From assembly GCA_030765055.1 (NCBI GenBank), contig CM060955.1, positions 160,500,743 through 160,564,742 of the forward strand: a DNA stretch of 64,000 bases, in the 5' to 3' direction. The notes under the pieces were generated by a model. It saw nothing but the letters and a program-made list of their open reading frames with translations. It ran no database searches and was not told the DNA's origin. The translations under genes were made by a program, and so were the position numbers. This DNA comes from Mantis religiosa (taxonomy: Eukaryota; Arthropoda; Insecta; Mantodea; Mantidae). Positions 1-11,266 of this stretch are shown here, piece by piece. How positions within the stretch are numbered: position 1 is the stretch's first letter; every line of letters begins with the position of its first letter.

Positions 1-170
1 AGGATAATAAATAAGCAAAAGGGGATGAATTTGAGCGCTGTTTTGGATTTCAAGATCAATGGAGCTTTAATTTCTTGTATATTTGAGAACGGTGTTCTAT
101 ATTTTATTTTCTTGGACTGCATTTTGGGGCAGAGAAAGCGAATATTTAAGCACCACACTTTACAAGACAA

Positions 171-171
171 T

Positions 172-230
<59 letters not shown>

Positions 231-234
231 TTTT
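171..234. repeat. (TTTA)n microsatellite
   Basis: An uninterrupted run of about 16 TTTA units. No recognisable element was found on either side, so it cannot be assigned as a retroelement tail. Confidence 0.95.
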
Positions 235-842
235 CGTTGATACATTTTGAGTAGTAAAATTCAGAAGAGTGATATGTTGGTCACATTATTTTGCTCTTCC
301 TCAAACTATTCTTAAACAATCTGACTATTCGACATAGAGATAAATAGCGATAAATTTTCATCCCATGTTTATGTATTTAAAAAAAAACGAAGAAATATAA
401 TTGCGACTTGAAAAAAAGTAAATATTTGAAAATTTAAAAGTTGTTTGATATAAATTATTGTTTTAAGTAGATTTATTGTCGCGTATATTTTGTGGATCTA
501 GCGATTAAGGTGATAAAATCAGTTACATGTAGGGCATTCGGAGTGAAATTTTCACAGGCTATGCTCAGAGAATTGTGTTACCGTATTTTGGAAAATAAGA
601 AATAAATTTGTTATGTAAGGGGAAGTTGGGATGGGAAAGGATTTTGAAGATCATTGTGCCGCGTCCTTCGAAAATGCTGAACTTAAATTCCAAGTTTGGT
701 GTTTAAGTATCCTTTCGGTTTAAGTATTCTGTTCACAGACATAGATATTTTACTAAAAATTCGTTTTCTTTCGATCAGTTGGGTCAGAAACATGTTGTAT
801 TATTGTGTATTGCAGAAAATTGTACTGCATTGTATTGACGGT
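235..842. other. AT-rich non-coding stretch with possible dispersed repeat (family H)
   Basis: No gene is seen. About 530-760 resembles three other places (42580-42830, 49260-49530, 57170-57300). The shared landmarks are a phrase like GATGCTGACTTAGATTCCAAG here and near 49490, and an AAGTCATTCAGAATG-like phrase at the other copies. Similarity is loose and judged by eye, so the family assignment is tentative. Confidence 0.3.
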
Positions 843-1170
<328 letters not shown>

Positions 1171-1303
1171 TTTTTAGTGGTAAATTGATAAATAAAATCT
1201 ATTGTAAGAAAGGTTTAAGAGATTGGTTCTAATAAATAAGCAATATTGAAGATCAGCTTTTGGTAGCTGAAAGCATATCAACCAATAGTCTCCGTGAATC
1301 TTT

Positions 1304-1394
<91 letters not shown>
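1304..1394. repeat. (CT)n microsatellite
   Basis: About 45 CT units without interruption. The opposite strand reads as Arg-Glu repeats, which is an artefact. Confidence 0.97.
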
Positions 1395-1397
<3 letters not shown>

Positions 1398-2011
1398 CAC
1401 TCACACAGAAATCACATGCTAACCGTGTTTACATGAGATTTTGTTGTGTAGGTACATGTAAACAGTAGTAGATTCAAATGTTCTGGAGCTCTTCATTTGT
1501 CATCATTCGCTTTCGGGCTTTCCATTAATATTCAGCACTCTTAAGTGATGTCCCAAATATTTTCTGCAGATCGGGGTAGTACATCCGATGGTCTTTGTTC
1601 ATTATTGAATTTGTGGTTTATGCAGTGTGGGGGATTTAATTGCTTAATTTTATGATGTGCCGCCAAGCAATCGTGGCCAGTTTGAAGACGAAATAATGCA
1701 ACTGCAGTTGATCAGGGCTGTTTTGTTTCTGGTGACACATTGGATTTTGTTTTGATCAGCTGTATGGGTTATTGTTTTCAATTTGCTGTAGAGTTGTGCT
1801 AATTTATATGATAAACAATTTTTCTTACTTGTTGGGTGAGTGTACCTTTTTTTGCAAATATATATCAGCCTTCTCATTCGGTTCCAGACCACAATGCGGT
1901 GGAATCCTTTGTAAAACAATGGTTTTGTTTATATTTTTTGACATTCTGATGGAATTTTTGGTTTCTGTTAGTCTATGGTCTTGAATGGTTTGGTTGTGTT
2001 TTAGTGCTAGT
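1395..2011. other. Non-coding stretch upstream of candidate exon
   Basis: No gene, repeat or clear promoter recognised. A GTTGTGTTTTAG stretch ending at 2003 could serve as a splice acceptor for an exon that starts in the 5' UTR and carries the ATG at 2012. Confidence 0.3.
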
Positions 2012-2085
2012 ATGGCTGAGCTAGAATCAGAAAGTATTACAGTGTTTGGGAAAGAATTCAGTCTAGAAGATATTGTTGTAGAGCT
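2012..2085 (+). CDS. Candidate host first coding exon (25-residue N-terminus), unknown gene
   Basis: An ATG with a purine at -3 (AGTATGG) opens a short frame that begins MAELESESITVFGKEF and reaches a consensus splice donor GTAAGT at 2086-2091. The exon would carry 74 coding bases and break codon 25 after its second base; that codon is leucine whatever base follows. The residue mix is acidic and protein-like, with no transposon or microsatellite signature, unlike nearly every other frame in the window. No second exon with a matching phase was found, so introns may be long or the remaining exons may lie outside the window. I do not recognise the protein family. A chance ATG plus GTAAGT is the alternative. 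Confidence 0.4.
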
Positions 2086-2091
2086 GTAAGT

Positions 2092-3302
2092 ATTGCTTGT
2101 ATTTCACCATCATAATGTGTTGTAAAACGAGACAAGTTTACATTTTAGTTTTGCTGCTTCTCTGTCCATTAGTGGCATATTTATTTATATGCTTAAAGGG
2201 GGACTTTGCTAAAGTTTTCGAAGGCTGTCCAAACTTTGTTGCTGCGGTAGTGATACCCACAGCATCCTTCTGCTAGTAACGTGATTGGTACAATAATAGC
2301 GGCATTTTTCTTTATGACATAATGGTCGTGTTTATTATCGGGCGTTTCTTCCATAATTTGCGGAAAGCGTGTAAAACAACCGGTCTTACATCATGTTTTT
2401 AACGGTTTCTATTTCTTAATAAAGCACACTTCGTGGCAGGAACTTGCTGCACCACTAACATAAAAAGGCTCGCTTGTGCTACTCAATAGCTTGCCTCCCA
2501 CTGTTAATCCCATTTCTGGAAGAAGATCCACGCCCATCCCCCTATGAACTTCGACAAACCATTTATGTCATGAGAAAGGTGAGCTATCGTCTCCTTAAAG
2601 ACGAACTAGTCTTCGTAGGTTTAACTTATCGAAAAACTTGTTTGTAGTGGATTCAATTGAGCAACAAACTCTACGTAATAAGGATTGCAGGAGATAATGT
2701 ATATTCTATTAGATTGTCTAAGAATACTTGTCCAAAAGCAGCATAATCAGTGTAAATTGCCGTTCAAATTTAGGCATATTTCTTAACGCCATCAGTTAAA
2801 ACCTTGTTAATTCCTGTCCATCAAAAGATCCCTTCTCTTTAAGCGGTAATCTTGCCTCTAAAAGGTTGTTGTCGAGGTCGGGATGGTCTGCTCTGTTCTT
2901 TATTTATTATTTTTTTAATTTGGTGTATTTTTTTGTCGCTTTAACTTACATGTCATATCGCGACATCTTAACATTGAAGTTACATAATATTAGCATTTAT
3001 ATTAAATGTGTGTACAGAGTTCCCTAATGTTACAAAAGTACAAAATAGTTTTACACTATATATGGTTTCCAAGTGCTTCTGTGATTTTACTGGGAACATT
3101 GGCTTCTATTGGCTGCTGTTGATATTTCTTGCATTCTTCTATGACGGTGACGATCACGTTACTAGTGTTGCATACAGGAGATGGGGTTTTGCTGAGTAAG
3201 TAGCTATGGGTAAGCTCAGTGTGTCCAATACAAAGACGGTTTATGATAATTTGTTGTCGGCGTTTAAACTTTGTTACTGGATATAGTTCTCTGTAAGATG
3301 AT
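2092..3302. other. Intronic or intergenic stretch, nothing assigned
   Basis: No known repeat or protein similarity recognised. A 63-codon open frame at 3008-3199 ends at GAGTAAGT, which looks like a splice donor, but its sequence suggests no family. Confidence 0.3.
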
Positions 3303-4114
3303 TTAAGTTCTTGGAGTTTGCTGGTAGTAGTCTCTAACCAGGTGGATTGTTCTCTTGAGGTATGTGATTATGTCGGTATATGGAGAACTGACGTCTGTTT
3401 CTTGCATTGGTAGATGAGTTGCTTCTTTTGCTGCAGCGTCAGCTTGTTCGTTTCCGGGAATGCCTTGATGCGATGGGATCCAGATCAAGGTAACACTTTT
3501 TAATTCTGATAGAATTTGCGTGTACAGATTTTGGATTTCTCGTATTATTGGGTTTTTTATTTTTGGTTTTGTAGGGCCATTACGCAAGATTGCAAGTCAG
3601 TCAGAATTAGATACTAAGAATCACGTTCATTGTTTTTAATATCTTCAAATTATCGTTTGATAGGATAGAGTTCAGCGGAGAAGACTATAAAATTTAGGTA
3701 AGGTATATAACATTGTATGTGTGGGATAGACTGCTGCTCAAGCACATCCAATTTCGTTTTTTGAAACATCAGTGTAAATATGTGTGTAGTCTGGGTTTTG
3801 GTGCTAATCTCCTGGAAGTGTTGATATACAGATCTGGGTGTTGAGCTTTTAAGATACTTTCTTAATTCGTTATTGACTGGCGGATTTCTGATACTAATAT
3901 AGGTTAGTATTATTTTAGGTGATATTTTCGGGAGGGAGATATTGTTTTCGTTGAGGTATGGTTTCACACTTAGGAAAAGGGAGCGCTGCTCTGTCCGGCA
4001 TCTTTCATAGGTTGGACATGGACGTGCTTTTCCACGAATCTCAGCACTAATCCGTGAAATTGTCGGTGACCGGCTCAAATAGAGGGATTCCAAATGTGGT
4101 AGCACTTTCATCAC
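3303..4114 (-). pseudogene. Non-LTR retrotransposon ORF2 relic: RT thumb and RNase H domain
   Basis: Two minus-strand frames lie in order. The first, 4114-3650, contains the linker after the reverse transcriptase and the second RNase H segment, FSAELYPIK, with its catalytic glutamate. The second, 3587-3303, contains the diagnostic WIPSHQGIPGNEQADAAAKE block, which carries the last catalytic aspartate and the histidine of retroelement RNase H. The DSQSAL-type segment falls in the gap between the frames, so at least one frameshift separates them, and the first catalytic DGSK segment is also degraded. This C-terminal RNase H layout fits Jockey/I-group non-LTR elements; the exact clade is inferred. 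A related RNase H region lies at 60735-61590. No 5' half is present, as expected for a truncated insertion. Confidence 0.8.
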
Positions 4115-4590
4115 ACCGTTGGTAGGTAATAAAGTGTTTCTTGCAAGACTGTAGATTTTCCTGCACTTTGCACTTGTGGAATTATCTGAACCTGAGACCT
4201 CTCACCTCGTAGGCAACGTATAAGTTATCCACCTTAAAATTTCATTCTAATTTAACAATTTGTTCACTTCCGAAACTATCACAGTTTTTGAAACACTATT
4301 CGTTTTGTTGACATCAGGTTTTATTCTTGTGGACATGATGTTGTGCCAACTTAGTCGATGTAAGTGTCGTTTCCTCCTTGCAGCCTTCTTAAAGTCTCTG
4401 CACCGTCAGGTTCATACCTACCTCCTATTAGCTGTATTCCTTTCATCTTTTATCTGATTGGTTCTTCTTCAAACATTCAGAGCCCAAATGGCTACCAGAC
4501 ATTCCTCTGTGGAAGTCTAGCGTTATTTTAAGATCTAAATTACGTTGTTAATCAACTATTTATTCCACATTTTAAATACAACGGTTATAA
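4115..4590. other. Possible remainder of a 3' LTR plus unassigned sequence
   Basis: If 4591-4655 is the start of a minus-strand 3' LTR (see the gypsy relic), the rest of that LTR should run leftward through here. No second LTR end or target duplication could be fixed. A GGAATAAATAG stretch on the minus strand near 4560 could be its polyadenylation signal. Confidence 0.25.
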
Positions 4591-4655
4591 CAAAAGAAAG
4601 CCGTCATATCAACATTTGTGTATCTCCAAGTTGACCAACCTAAGTACAATTGCCA
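4591..4655 (-). repeat. Direct repeat A: start of putative 3' LTR
   Basis: This 65-bp stretch matches 5000-5064 with about 5 mismatches. On the minus strand it begins TGGCAATTGTACTTAG, right after a purine-rich AGGAGAGGAAG tract and the stop codon of the gypsy-like frame. That is where a polypurine tract and the TG of a 3' LTR belong. Confidence 0.55.
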
Positions 4656-4670
4656 TAAGTACTTCCTCTC

Positions 4671-4970
4671 CTAATGCATGGTTAAGAATCTTGGAGGTAG
4701 TCGTACTGTTCTTCCACTACGAGTTGTTTGAGTAGAATTACCTGGAAGTGCTGGTGTCGAAGCAGCAGATATGGGTTTCACACATGGGCTTTCGACTAAT
4801 CCAAGCGATGGGTTCATTAGGTACGCAGATTTTATGCGGTCAATAGAGACGGTATCGTGCTTGTTGTTGCGATTAGTTGTGAAGAATTTACTGTGCCCTT
4901 GAATAACTCTGAATGGACCTTCATGAAGTTCTTGTAAAGGTCTTTTAATTGCATCGACTCGCACGAACAC
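4671..4970 (-). pseudogene. Ty3/gypsy-like pol C-terminus (end of integrase), remnant
   Basis: A 99-residue minus-strand frame beginning MFVRVDAIKRPLQ and continuing with EGPFRVI, KFF, DTVSIDRIKSAYL and, near its end, TRSGRTVRLPPRF. This series is typical of the extreme C-terminus of Ty3/gypsy-group pol polyproteins in arthropods, after the integrase core. It carries no catalytic residues of protease, RT or integrase, so it is a non-functional end fragment. It is bounded by two 65-bp direct repeats (5000-5064 upstream, 4591-4655 downstream in element orientation). The simplest reading is a gypsy element that lost nearly all of its interior and most of its 5' LTR in one deletion. The frame itself is unbroken, suggesting a fairly recent loss. 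Confidence 0.75.
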
Positions 4971-4999
4971 ATGGGTTGCTGTAAATAATGCAGGATGGA

Positions 5000-5064
5000 C
5001 AAAAGAAAGTTGTCATATCAACTTTTATGTATCTCCAAGTTGACCAAGCTAAGTACAATTGCCA
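5000..5064 (-). repeat. Direct repeat B: start of putative 5' LTR
   Basis: It matches 4591-4655 in the same orientation. On the minus strand it also begins TGGCAATTGTACTTAG, but is preceded by unrelated sequence (CAAGGTG). This fits the outer end of a 5' LTR whose later part has been deleted together with gag and most of pol. Confidence 0.5.
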
Positions 5065-5814
5065 CACCTTGAATTGACTTGAATATGGACTGCGGACTTT
5101 CCCTTAAGACAGAGAAGTCGTGCTCATATTGCCCTCTCGCGTTCAACGTCTCTACAACTTTATTTTGTACTTAACTTTTGCAAAAAAATCTCTGTGGTTT
5201 TTATATCTTATTTATTAAGCTATATTTGCAAAAATTAAAACATACTACAAATAAAAGTATGCGACTAAAATATACTAGCAAGCTATTAGTAAAATTTAAT
5301 TTTTTTTTTTTCGATATTTCTGACAAATTCTTTTCTGAAAACTGTCTCCGGCGAGGAATTGTTCTTTAAACAGAGATATTCCGTATTCTGCACATAGAGA
5401 GGCGAGTGTGAGGTTAAAATATTTACTCGTCTTTTAAAGTTTTAAGCCTGTAGAATTTTCCCCCAAGTGTTGGAATACAACACGTAACATCTTGTGAACG
5501 TACCCAAAGTTAAAGGTATGCTTACAGTTGGACCTTGTTTACTTTCTGCGCTTCTCAATTTCGGCAGCGCATCTGTTGAATTTCGCAATTTCAACAGAAA
5601 TGAAATTTTAGATCACATGAATCCAGAGACTTCATTTCAGGAAATATATCTGCGTGCGAGAGAGAAACACGGGGAGGGATGTTGCTAAGGTCCAATATTT
5701 ACCTCAGGCGTTTTCCAACGATGCGTAAGGGCACCGAGGTAAGCAAACACCAAGCCAATCTCTGCTCTTTGAACCTGATTTGGTCGAGCTTTACTCCAAG
5801 GAACACACACACAG
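5065..5814. other. Unassigned stretch
   Basis: A 64-codon plus frame at 5494-5688 has ordinary composition but no recognised similarity and no splice context I trust. Nothing else is recognised. Confidence 0.3.
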
Positions 5815-5918
<104 letters not shown>

Positions 5919-6099
5919 TTCGTTGTATTTGTGGTTTACCGAAGAGGATTTCGGCACAAATGAATGGATGTTTACTTCTTAAAACCTCTGAAAGGAACAG
6001 TAAACCGAAATATTCAGAGGGTGACGGGCTAGAGGTCACCACGGGGTGCTTAAGGTATCTGGATATTGCATTTGGCAGGATCCTCGCTCAGACCTAGGA

Positions 6100-6395
6100 C
6101 TCCTCACGGAAAAGATTAAAGGGCAAGAGCCTCGACCCAATTACAGTAATCCCTGGAGTCTTCTACAGATTTCGTTTACCCCCTCCAGATAGGTGATACC
6201 TATTTTATGACACCTCGCCTTACTCGTGCTACGCGCTTCAACTCCAAAGGAGAAGGCTACAGTAAACCTCGGTATGCCTAGTAGTAATCTATCACGTCAG
6301 CTACTACTTCTCTAGTCTTCCAGTGGCCCATCCTAGACCACTGCCCCTCTCCGAGTCCAACCCAATCGAACAGTTCAGAGGTTTGTATTGTACGT
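6100..6395 (-). repeat. Dispersed repeat G, diverged copy 1
   Basis: Two blocks match copy 2 (23815-24272) in the same orientation. One is GGCTACAGTAAACCTCGGT near 6255 against GACTACCGAAAAACCTCGGT near 24003. The other is CACTGCCCCTCTCCGAGTCC near 6341 against CACTGCCCCCTCGAGTCC near 24161, and the match continues into CAACCCAAT. It is the most diverged of four copies. Confidence 0.5.
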
Positions 6396-7375
6396 GACCT
6401 CAGAAGTACGATGTGTGCTAGAAGCCGCAGCACCAATACCACGACAACTGAGAAAATTGCAATAGAAATGGAAAATTAAAGTAGCTCGGAATCCTGGGCT
6501 TCTCTAATAGAAACCTTACAAGTTACTGCGGAACCATCTTACTCAGTATGTTCTATTCTCTATGACTAGGCCTTTAGTTCAAGGACAATGCCTTGCTATC
6601 TGTAGGTGCTAACGTTTGATCTACGTGTCACAGTTTTTGAGTTATATTGCTCCGAAGTTATATTTTTATTTTTATTTCATAATTCCCTGGTACTCTATCC
6701 GTATTTCCATTGAAGTCCTATATTTCATTTTGGGACGAAATATAGGTAATTCTGCCTGCCATATGTAGTTAGATTGTAAGTGAATTAAAGGGGAGTGTTA
6801 GTTATTTTAGAAGGACAGTGCCACAAAGGTCATTTTATTGAGATATGTATTTGTGGATCCAACTGTGGATGATTGAATTTGAAGAAGATCTGAGAATTAC
6901 AGATGTCTGTGGATGGTTTGTATCCTACACACTCGTAACATCTGACATTTAATGCTGGCTTGTTAGATACTCACATGATTCGTTGTTTCTGGTTTAATTG
7001 CTTAGATGCGGGTGATCTCAAGTATATAAACCACTTCATACAATCTATATTCCACGCAGTCTGTAAGGTATCAAGAATTATTGAGGTTTTGTGTATCTGA
7101 CATGTTCCACTTGTATGAAACAGCGAAATGAGTATAGCTGGTCTTGTCCATGTATACTTTCTCATGTTGGACATCACCACTCTCAGATTACCTATCATGA
7201 TATCTGTCCATCGTGGGAAGTTTTCAACATACGCCCTCTTTTATTCTTGCATCCCAGATATATATACTGGAATGTATGTAAGTGTACTTTAGTTCTCCCC
7301 CTGAAAAAGTATATATAATGACACTTGTTTTACACTTAACTCCTCTAATTATTTAGTTGTAAATATGTATGCTAA
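6396..7375. other. Unassigned stretch
   Basis: No gene or known repeat recognised. Short frames on both strands at 6971-7318 overlap each other and look like chance. Confidence 0.3.
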
Positions 7376-7560
7376 TAAACCAAGGTGTAAGATAGGATGC
7401 CTATTACCACCCACTCTTTTTAACGTTTATTTGGACCATATCTTAAATAGATGGAAAGCGGAAGCACCATCTGGTATTCGTATTGCAGCAACTGACATTG
7501 ACACATCGGAATTATACAATATTCGGAGAAGAAACTTCAGACATAATTTTACTTATATCA
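7376..7560 (+). pseudogene. RTE-like reverse transcriptase fragment (palm region), 5' part
   Basis: The plus frame reads KIGCLLPPTLFNVYLDHILN, matching the RQGCPLSPTLFN-type motif just before the catalytic YADD box in RTE-like and related reverse transcriptases. The frame then drifts where the FADD/YADD box would be expected. The same element seems to resume at about 8150 after roughly 590 bp of foreign sequence that includes a SINE-A copy. Confidence 0.7.
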
Positions 7561-7881
7561 AATTGTAAATGAATTTCTATTTCTTATACTAAAATAAGCA
7601 CTGTCCTCCACAGGAGAGAAAGTCTCCGAGGCCTGAGACGCAGGGGAATTGCAGAAGGTTTCCACACCCTCCCTGCACAGGTTTATGACACCCCATATCA
7701 GTACAGTTACAGACCATTCAAGAACATTCTGACGGCTTCTACATTTGTGAATGGATCTTCTCGGTTTTAGTGTGTTCCTGTCACACACATTCGTTGTCCC
7801 TGTGTAAGGGAGCACATTCCCTTCAGGGACCTTCTTTGCGTTGCTGGACGGTACATTCCAGGGTAAATATCCAGCAACAGG
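7561..7881. other. Unassigned insert in RTE relic
   Basis: This lies between the two halves of an RTE relic and before a SINE-A copy. The minus strand is open for about 125 codons (7558-7935), but part of that frame is SINE-A sequence and I recognise no family in the rest. Confidence 0.3.
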
Positions 7882-8118
7882 TTGGCTCGGTAGCGTAGAC
7901 GGTAGCGTGTCTGCCTCACGTTCAAGAGGTAGCAAGTTCGAATCTCGGCCAGGGTGAGTTACCTGGATAACGTTGTCTTTTATCCGGAATTCTCCTTTGT
8001 CCTGAAAGACGAACGTCGGGTAACAGTAAGCTCTGTGGACCCAGGTCTCATTACAGCATCATTTCAGCCATTTCATTCATCGTCCAATATGACTTAACCT
8101 TGGAGGACGTTAATAAAA
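7882..8118 (+). mobile_element. SINE-A copy (single unit)
   Basis: The tRNA-like head GGCTCGGTAGCGTAGACGGT is followed by a box-B motif (GTTCGAATCTC), then the GATAA...GTTACCTGG body and the terminal phrase TATGACTTAACCTTGGAGGA. The usual TTTTCCGGGG stretch is altered. It ends in an A/G-rich tail. Confidence 0.9.
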
Positions 8119-8149
8119 AGAAGGAAGGAAAGAAAGAAAGAAAGAAAAA

Positions 8150-8860
8150 GCTACAACCAAAATTATTTTAGAAGATAAGTATGGAACAAGTTCAAAGTTT
8201 TAATTGGTTCGATAGATAAGATATTGCAAATAAATTGAACAGATATCAAATTATGTGTGGAACATTAAACGAATATTAAAGCCAACTCGAATAGACACTA
8301 AAATGAAGTTCTATAAAGTAAGAGCAGTACCAACCCTACATATGACAATGAGTCCTGGAGCCTGCCTCGGTAGCGTAGATGGTATCATGTCGCCTCACGT
8401 TCAAGAGGTCCCGAGTTCGAATTTCGGTCAGTGAGTTACCTGGATAAGGTTTTTCCGGGGTTTTTTTCTTATCCTAAAAGACAAATGTCGGGTAGCTCTA
8501 AGCTCCATGGCCCCTGGGCCCATTTTAGTATCATTTGACCCATTCCATTCATCGTCCAAACGTAAATTAAAAAAAAGAAAAAGAACTCCTGGACATAAAA
8601 GAATAGAAGATTATGGTCCTATTCGGGCGCCAGAAATTGAGATTGCACAGATCATAGGATAACATAGAAAATCAAGAGATTGGAAATATATTAAATACAT
8701 ACGCAATAAATTGAAAAAAGAGGAATACCGATATAAATGGAGGTGCCTAACATCTTAATAGAATGGATGAGATGAAAATATGTAAAAAAATAAAAATAAA
8801 AAAAAAGGGACGTCGTACTTGGACGACCAAGGAAGAAGTGGGATGAGGCCGGAGTAGGTT
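8150..8860 (+). pseudogene. RTE-like ORF2 C-terminus, interrupted by SINE-A
   Basis: Before the SINE at 8361-8580 the DNA reads, in shifting frames, RYQIMCGTL, then TRIDTKMKFYKVRAVPTL. This matches the linker found at 15240-15560 (TICGTIHKTLKNK, TIKFYNTMAVPTLLYG). After the SINE a degenerate C-terminus is visible: a YKWRCLTS..RMDE-like stretch near 8740 and a GRR..GRPRK.WDEAG-like stretch at about 8805-8855. RTE-type and similar endonuclease/RT elements end with this basic GRPRKRW motif. Many frameshifts; no activity possible. Confidence 0.7.
8361..8580 (+). mobile_element. SINE-A copy inserted in RTE relic
   Basis: Full head-to-tail SINE-A with a poly-A-rich end. The RTE sequence is duplicated at the edges: TCCTGGA at 8353-8359 and again at 8587-8593, a plausible short target duplication. 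The monomer carries the CCCATTCCATT stretch that is missing in the multi-unit copies. Confidence 0.9.
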
Positions 8861-9870
8861 ATTTGGCCTAAATCGTGAAAGGAAGAACAAGATATCCAGT
8901 TTCCTTGGAAATGAATTCATTGTTGGAGTTCTAAATGCCTTTGTATGTAAAATATCATTGGGAACACACAGTCGTGCAAACAAGGCGTTAAAATGAGATA
9001 TTTTGTTACTCCTGAGAGATAAGTTGTCTCGACAAATAAGGCCGAAAAGCTGTTGTTACGATAAGTAACGAAATTAGCTCCAATTGTGCTTTCCAAAGAT
9101 CCGATCTGGATGCTCGGTTTCTCCGCGGCTCTCCCATTTTTTAATGCGTGCCTAATGGTGAACATGAGGCAAAGAGCGCTCGCCAAAAATAAACAAACCG
9201 GTTAGCGCGCCTGGCCACATGTATAACACTTCCTGGGACCAGATAGAATCACATAAGTGCCTGTGTGATCACAACGTAAATGATCCATGAAGTTTCACAT
9301 TTATCATCAGGTGTTTGCGTTGCCTCCATAATATCAAGTTATGTTTCTGTGTGCAATAGTTATGTACCTTCGACTGAGTTACATTAAGTTCTCTAGTGTG
9401 TTGGTACTAACTGTAAGGATTAAGAAAGAAATGATGAAGATTCATAAATAATTATCATTAATTTCATTATGTTAAAATCATTGAATAATGCGAGATGTGC
9501 GATAAAACAGTTTTGGTAGAACATAAGAAGTAATCAGCAGGGAACACTTAAGTATTGAGGAAACGCAGCTATAAATCGGTGTAACTAAGGCAATTAGGTG
9601 TTCCGGTGAATTCAGTCCATAAGAAGGTTCTGGAAATGTTGACTGTGTTCAGAAATCAGAGAGCTGTATAAAAATACACACGTTTGTGGGCTCTGAAAAT
9701 TAGAAAGGAAGAGAAAAGGTTGAATATTCAAAGTAGTTCTTATTGCTTATTCTCAAAGGAGGCTTCCGTACCTCCATAACTACGTGTAGCCACTTCAGTT
9801 CACTCTTTGTCGCTTTTGTTCTCGTTTTACAGTGTTATCGGAACTTCACTTTCATGGAGCAATGTCGAAA
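8861..9870. other. Unassigned stretch
   Basis: No gene or familiar repeat is seen. Minus frames at 8747-9186 are short and low in information. Confidence 0.3.
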
Positions 9871-9882
9871 TATATGTTGATT

Positions 9883-10517
9883 GGGATTGGGAGTTCATTA
9901 CGGAGGGGATTCGGCATGTAGGCCAACATGCTGGGCCCATTGTTCCTTCGCTTCTAAGTGGGGGCAACCCCGGGAGGAAGGATGCGCGAAGGAGACAGAA
10001 GGTGGCCGACCCAAGGAGCCCGGACAGTATAGTGGGCAGGGTCCCTACAGTTTACTTGGATAGAGACTTCCTCCTAGAGGCCAGGTCAACGAACTAGCTC
10101 CCCTACAGCGGGACGGCAACGAGCCCAGCAGCCGGGCCCTAATGGTCGCAGGCAGGTGATCCGAGCCCCAAAGTTCCTTGGCTGGTGGTCCCGAAATGGT
10201 CCCAGCAGAGGAGCGGAGATCGGCAACTGACCTACCAGAGGAGGAAGTAGTTTTTCTCAGAACATATCATCCTGTCATGCACCGCCGAGACACCCGCCGA
10301 CACTTCTACCCTGAAAGAGACCACCAGATGAGAGATGCTATGAAATGATAATGGAGGGACAGGAAATACTGGGGATGTAATTAACCTACGCAGCATTCGC
10401 CTAGCGATCCGGAAAAACCCCCTAAAATCCATGGGTCAGGTAGGTCGACCACGAGAATCGAACCCGGTCCTCCCGAATGCGGGCCACAGACGAAACTGCC
10501 TGAGCCCTCCCGCTCGG
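9883..10517 (-). mobile_element. SINE-C copy 1, near full length
   Basis: On the minus strand the element begins CCGAGCGGGAGGGCTCAGGC, runs into a box-B-like GACCGGGTTCGATTCTCG, and ends with CCTCCCGGGG, then GCCGAATCCCCTCCG, then an ATCCCAATC-type tail. The same landmarks occur in the same order at 45148-45515 and, in two pieces, at 57330-58985. Flanks TATATGTTGATT (9871-9882) and TATATGTCGATT (10518-10529) make a 12-bp target duplication with one mismatch. Length is about 635 bp, long for a SINE, so a composite origin is possible. Confidence 0.8.
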
Positions 10518-10659
10518 TATATGTCGATTTGCAAACTGCTGGTTTCTTTCATTACTTATTTCCTTTTTACCTAGAAACTCCTTATTTATGACTAACAAGG
10601 TTCGGAAGCAGGAATCGACTTCAAGAAGAAGTTTCGTGATTAAGCCTCTGAAACAGGGA

Positions 10660-10945
10660 CTCCAGGAGCATGGGTTGAGCTAATAGGATACTAAGAGTTC
10701 ACACATTTCTTGGGGAGCCCAGGTACCCCAAGACCTTTCCCGATCCGGAGGATTAGGATTTACAGGAAACAAGTTCCCTGCCGTGCAATGCCGAAATTTC
10801 GACAACACTTATTATCCTGAAATGGCCAACCAGAAATGAAAAGCGAGGTACCCAATATTCGCCTAGCAACCTCAATTTTTGGGAAAATTCCCAAAATAGT
10901 CAGAATACACGAAATTGTTGAAACGGCTGTGCGAATGTGCGGTGC
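10660..10945 (-). mobile_element. SINE-C diverged partial copy
   Basis: The middle of SINE-C can be followed: GACAACACTTATTATCCTGA against GACACTTCTACCCTGA, then AATATTCGCCTAGCAACC against GCATTCGCCTAGCGATCC. No tRNA-like head or target duplication was found. Confidence 0.5.
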
Positions 10946-11009
10946 GGTTTGTCTTCTTGGGGACACATAGGTATGTCTTTTTGAAGCTACTCTAACTGGA
11001 GAAAAACCT

Positions 11010-11253
11010 GTAGGCCACGCCGTGGCTCAGTGGTTAGACCGCTTGGCTCTCACCAAGGCGGCCCAGGTTCGATCCCAGGCGACCGCAAAGTGAGATTTGT
11101 GGTGGACAACACGGCGTTGGGGTGGGTTTTCTCCGCGAACTCCGGTTTCCCCCGCCATCTCATTCCACCGGTGCTCCATCTTCATCTCATGTATCATCAG
11201 TGTCACCGCCTGCGGTGCCGTATGTAGTAAAAGCGGGCGTTAAACACTACTCA
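11010..11253 (+). mobile_element. SINE-B copy 1 with 13-bp target duplication
   Basis: The head CGCCGTGGCTCAGTGGTTAG is a good pol III box A and GGTTCGATCCCAG a good box B. The body ends AAAAGCGGGCGTTAAACACTAC. The 13 bases TGGAGAAAAACCT occur at 10997-11009 and at 11254-11266, an exact target duplication that marks both ends. This is among the best-preserved copies in the window. Confidence 0.95.
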
Positions 11254-11266
11254 TGGAGAAAAACCT

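Noticed and set aside
3008..3199. Second exon for the candidate gene at 2012
   Set aside because: The possible donor at its end is attractive, but the acceptor and phase cannot be made to fit with confidence.
7558..7935. 125-codon minus frame as a host gene
   Set aside because: Its N-terminal part is SINE-A sequence and the rest has no recognisable domain or splice context.
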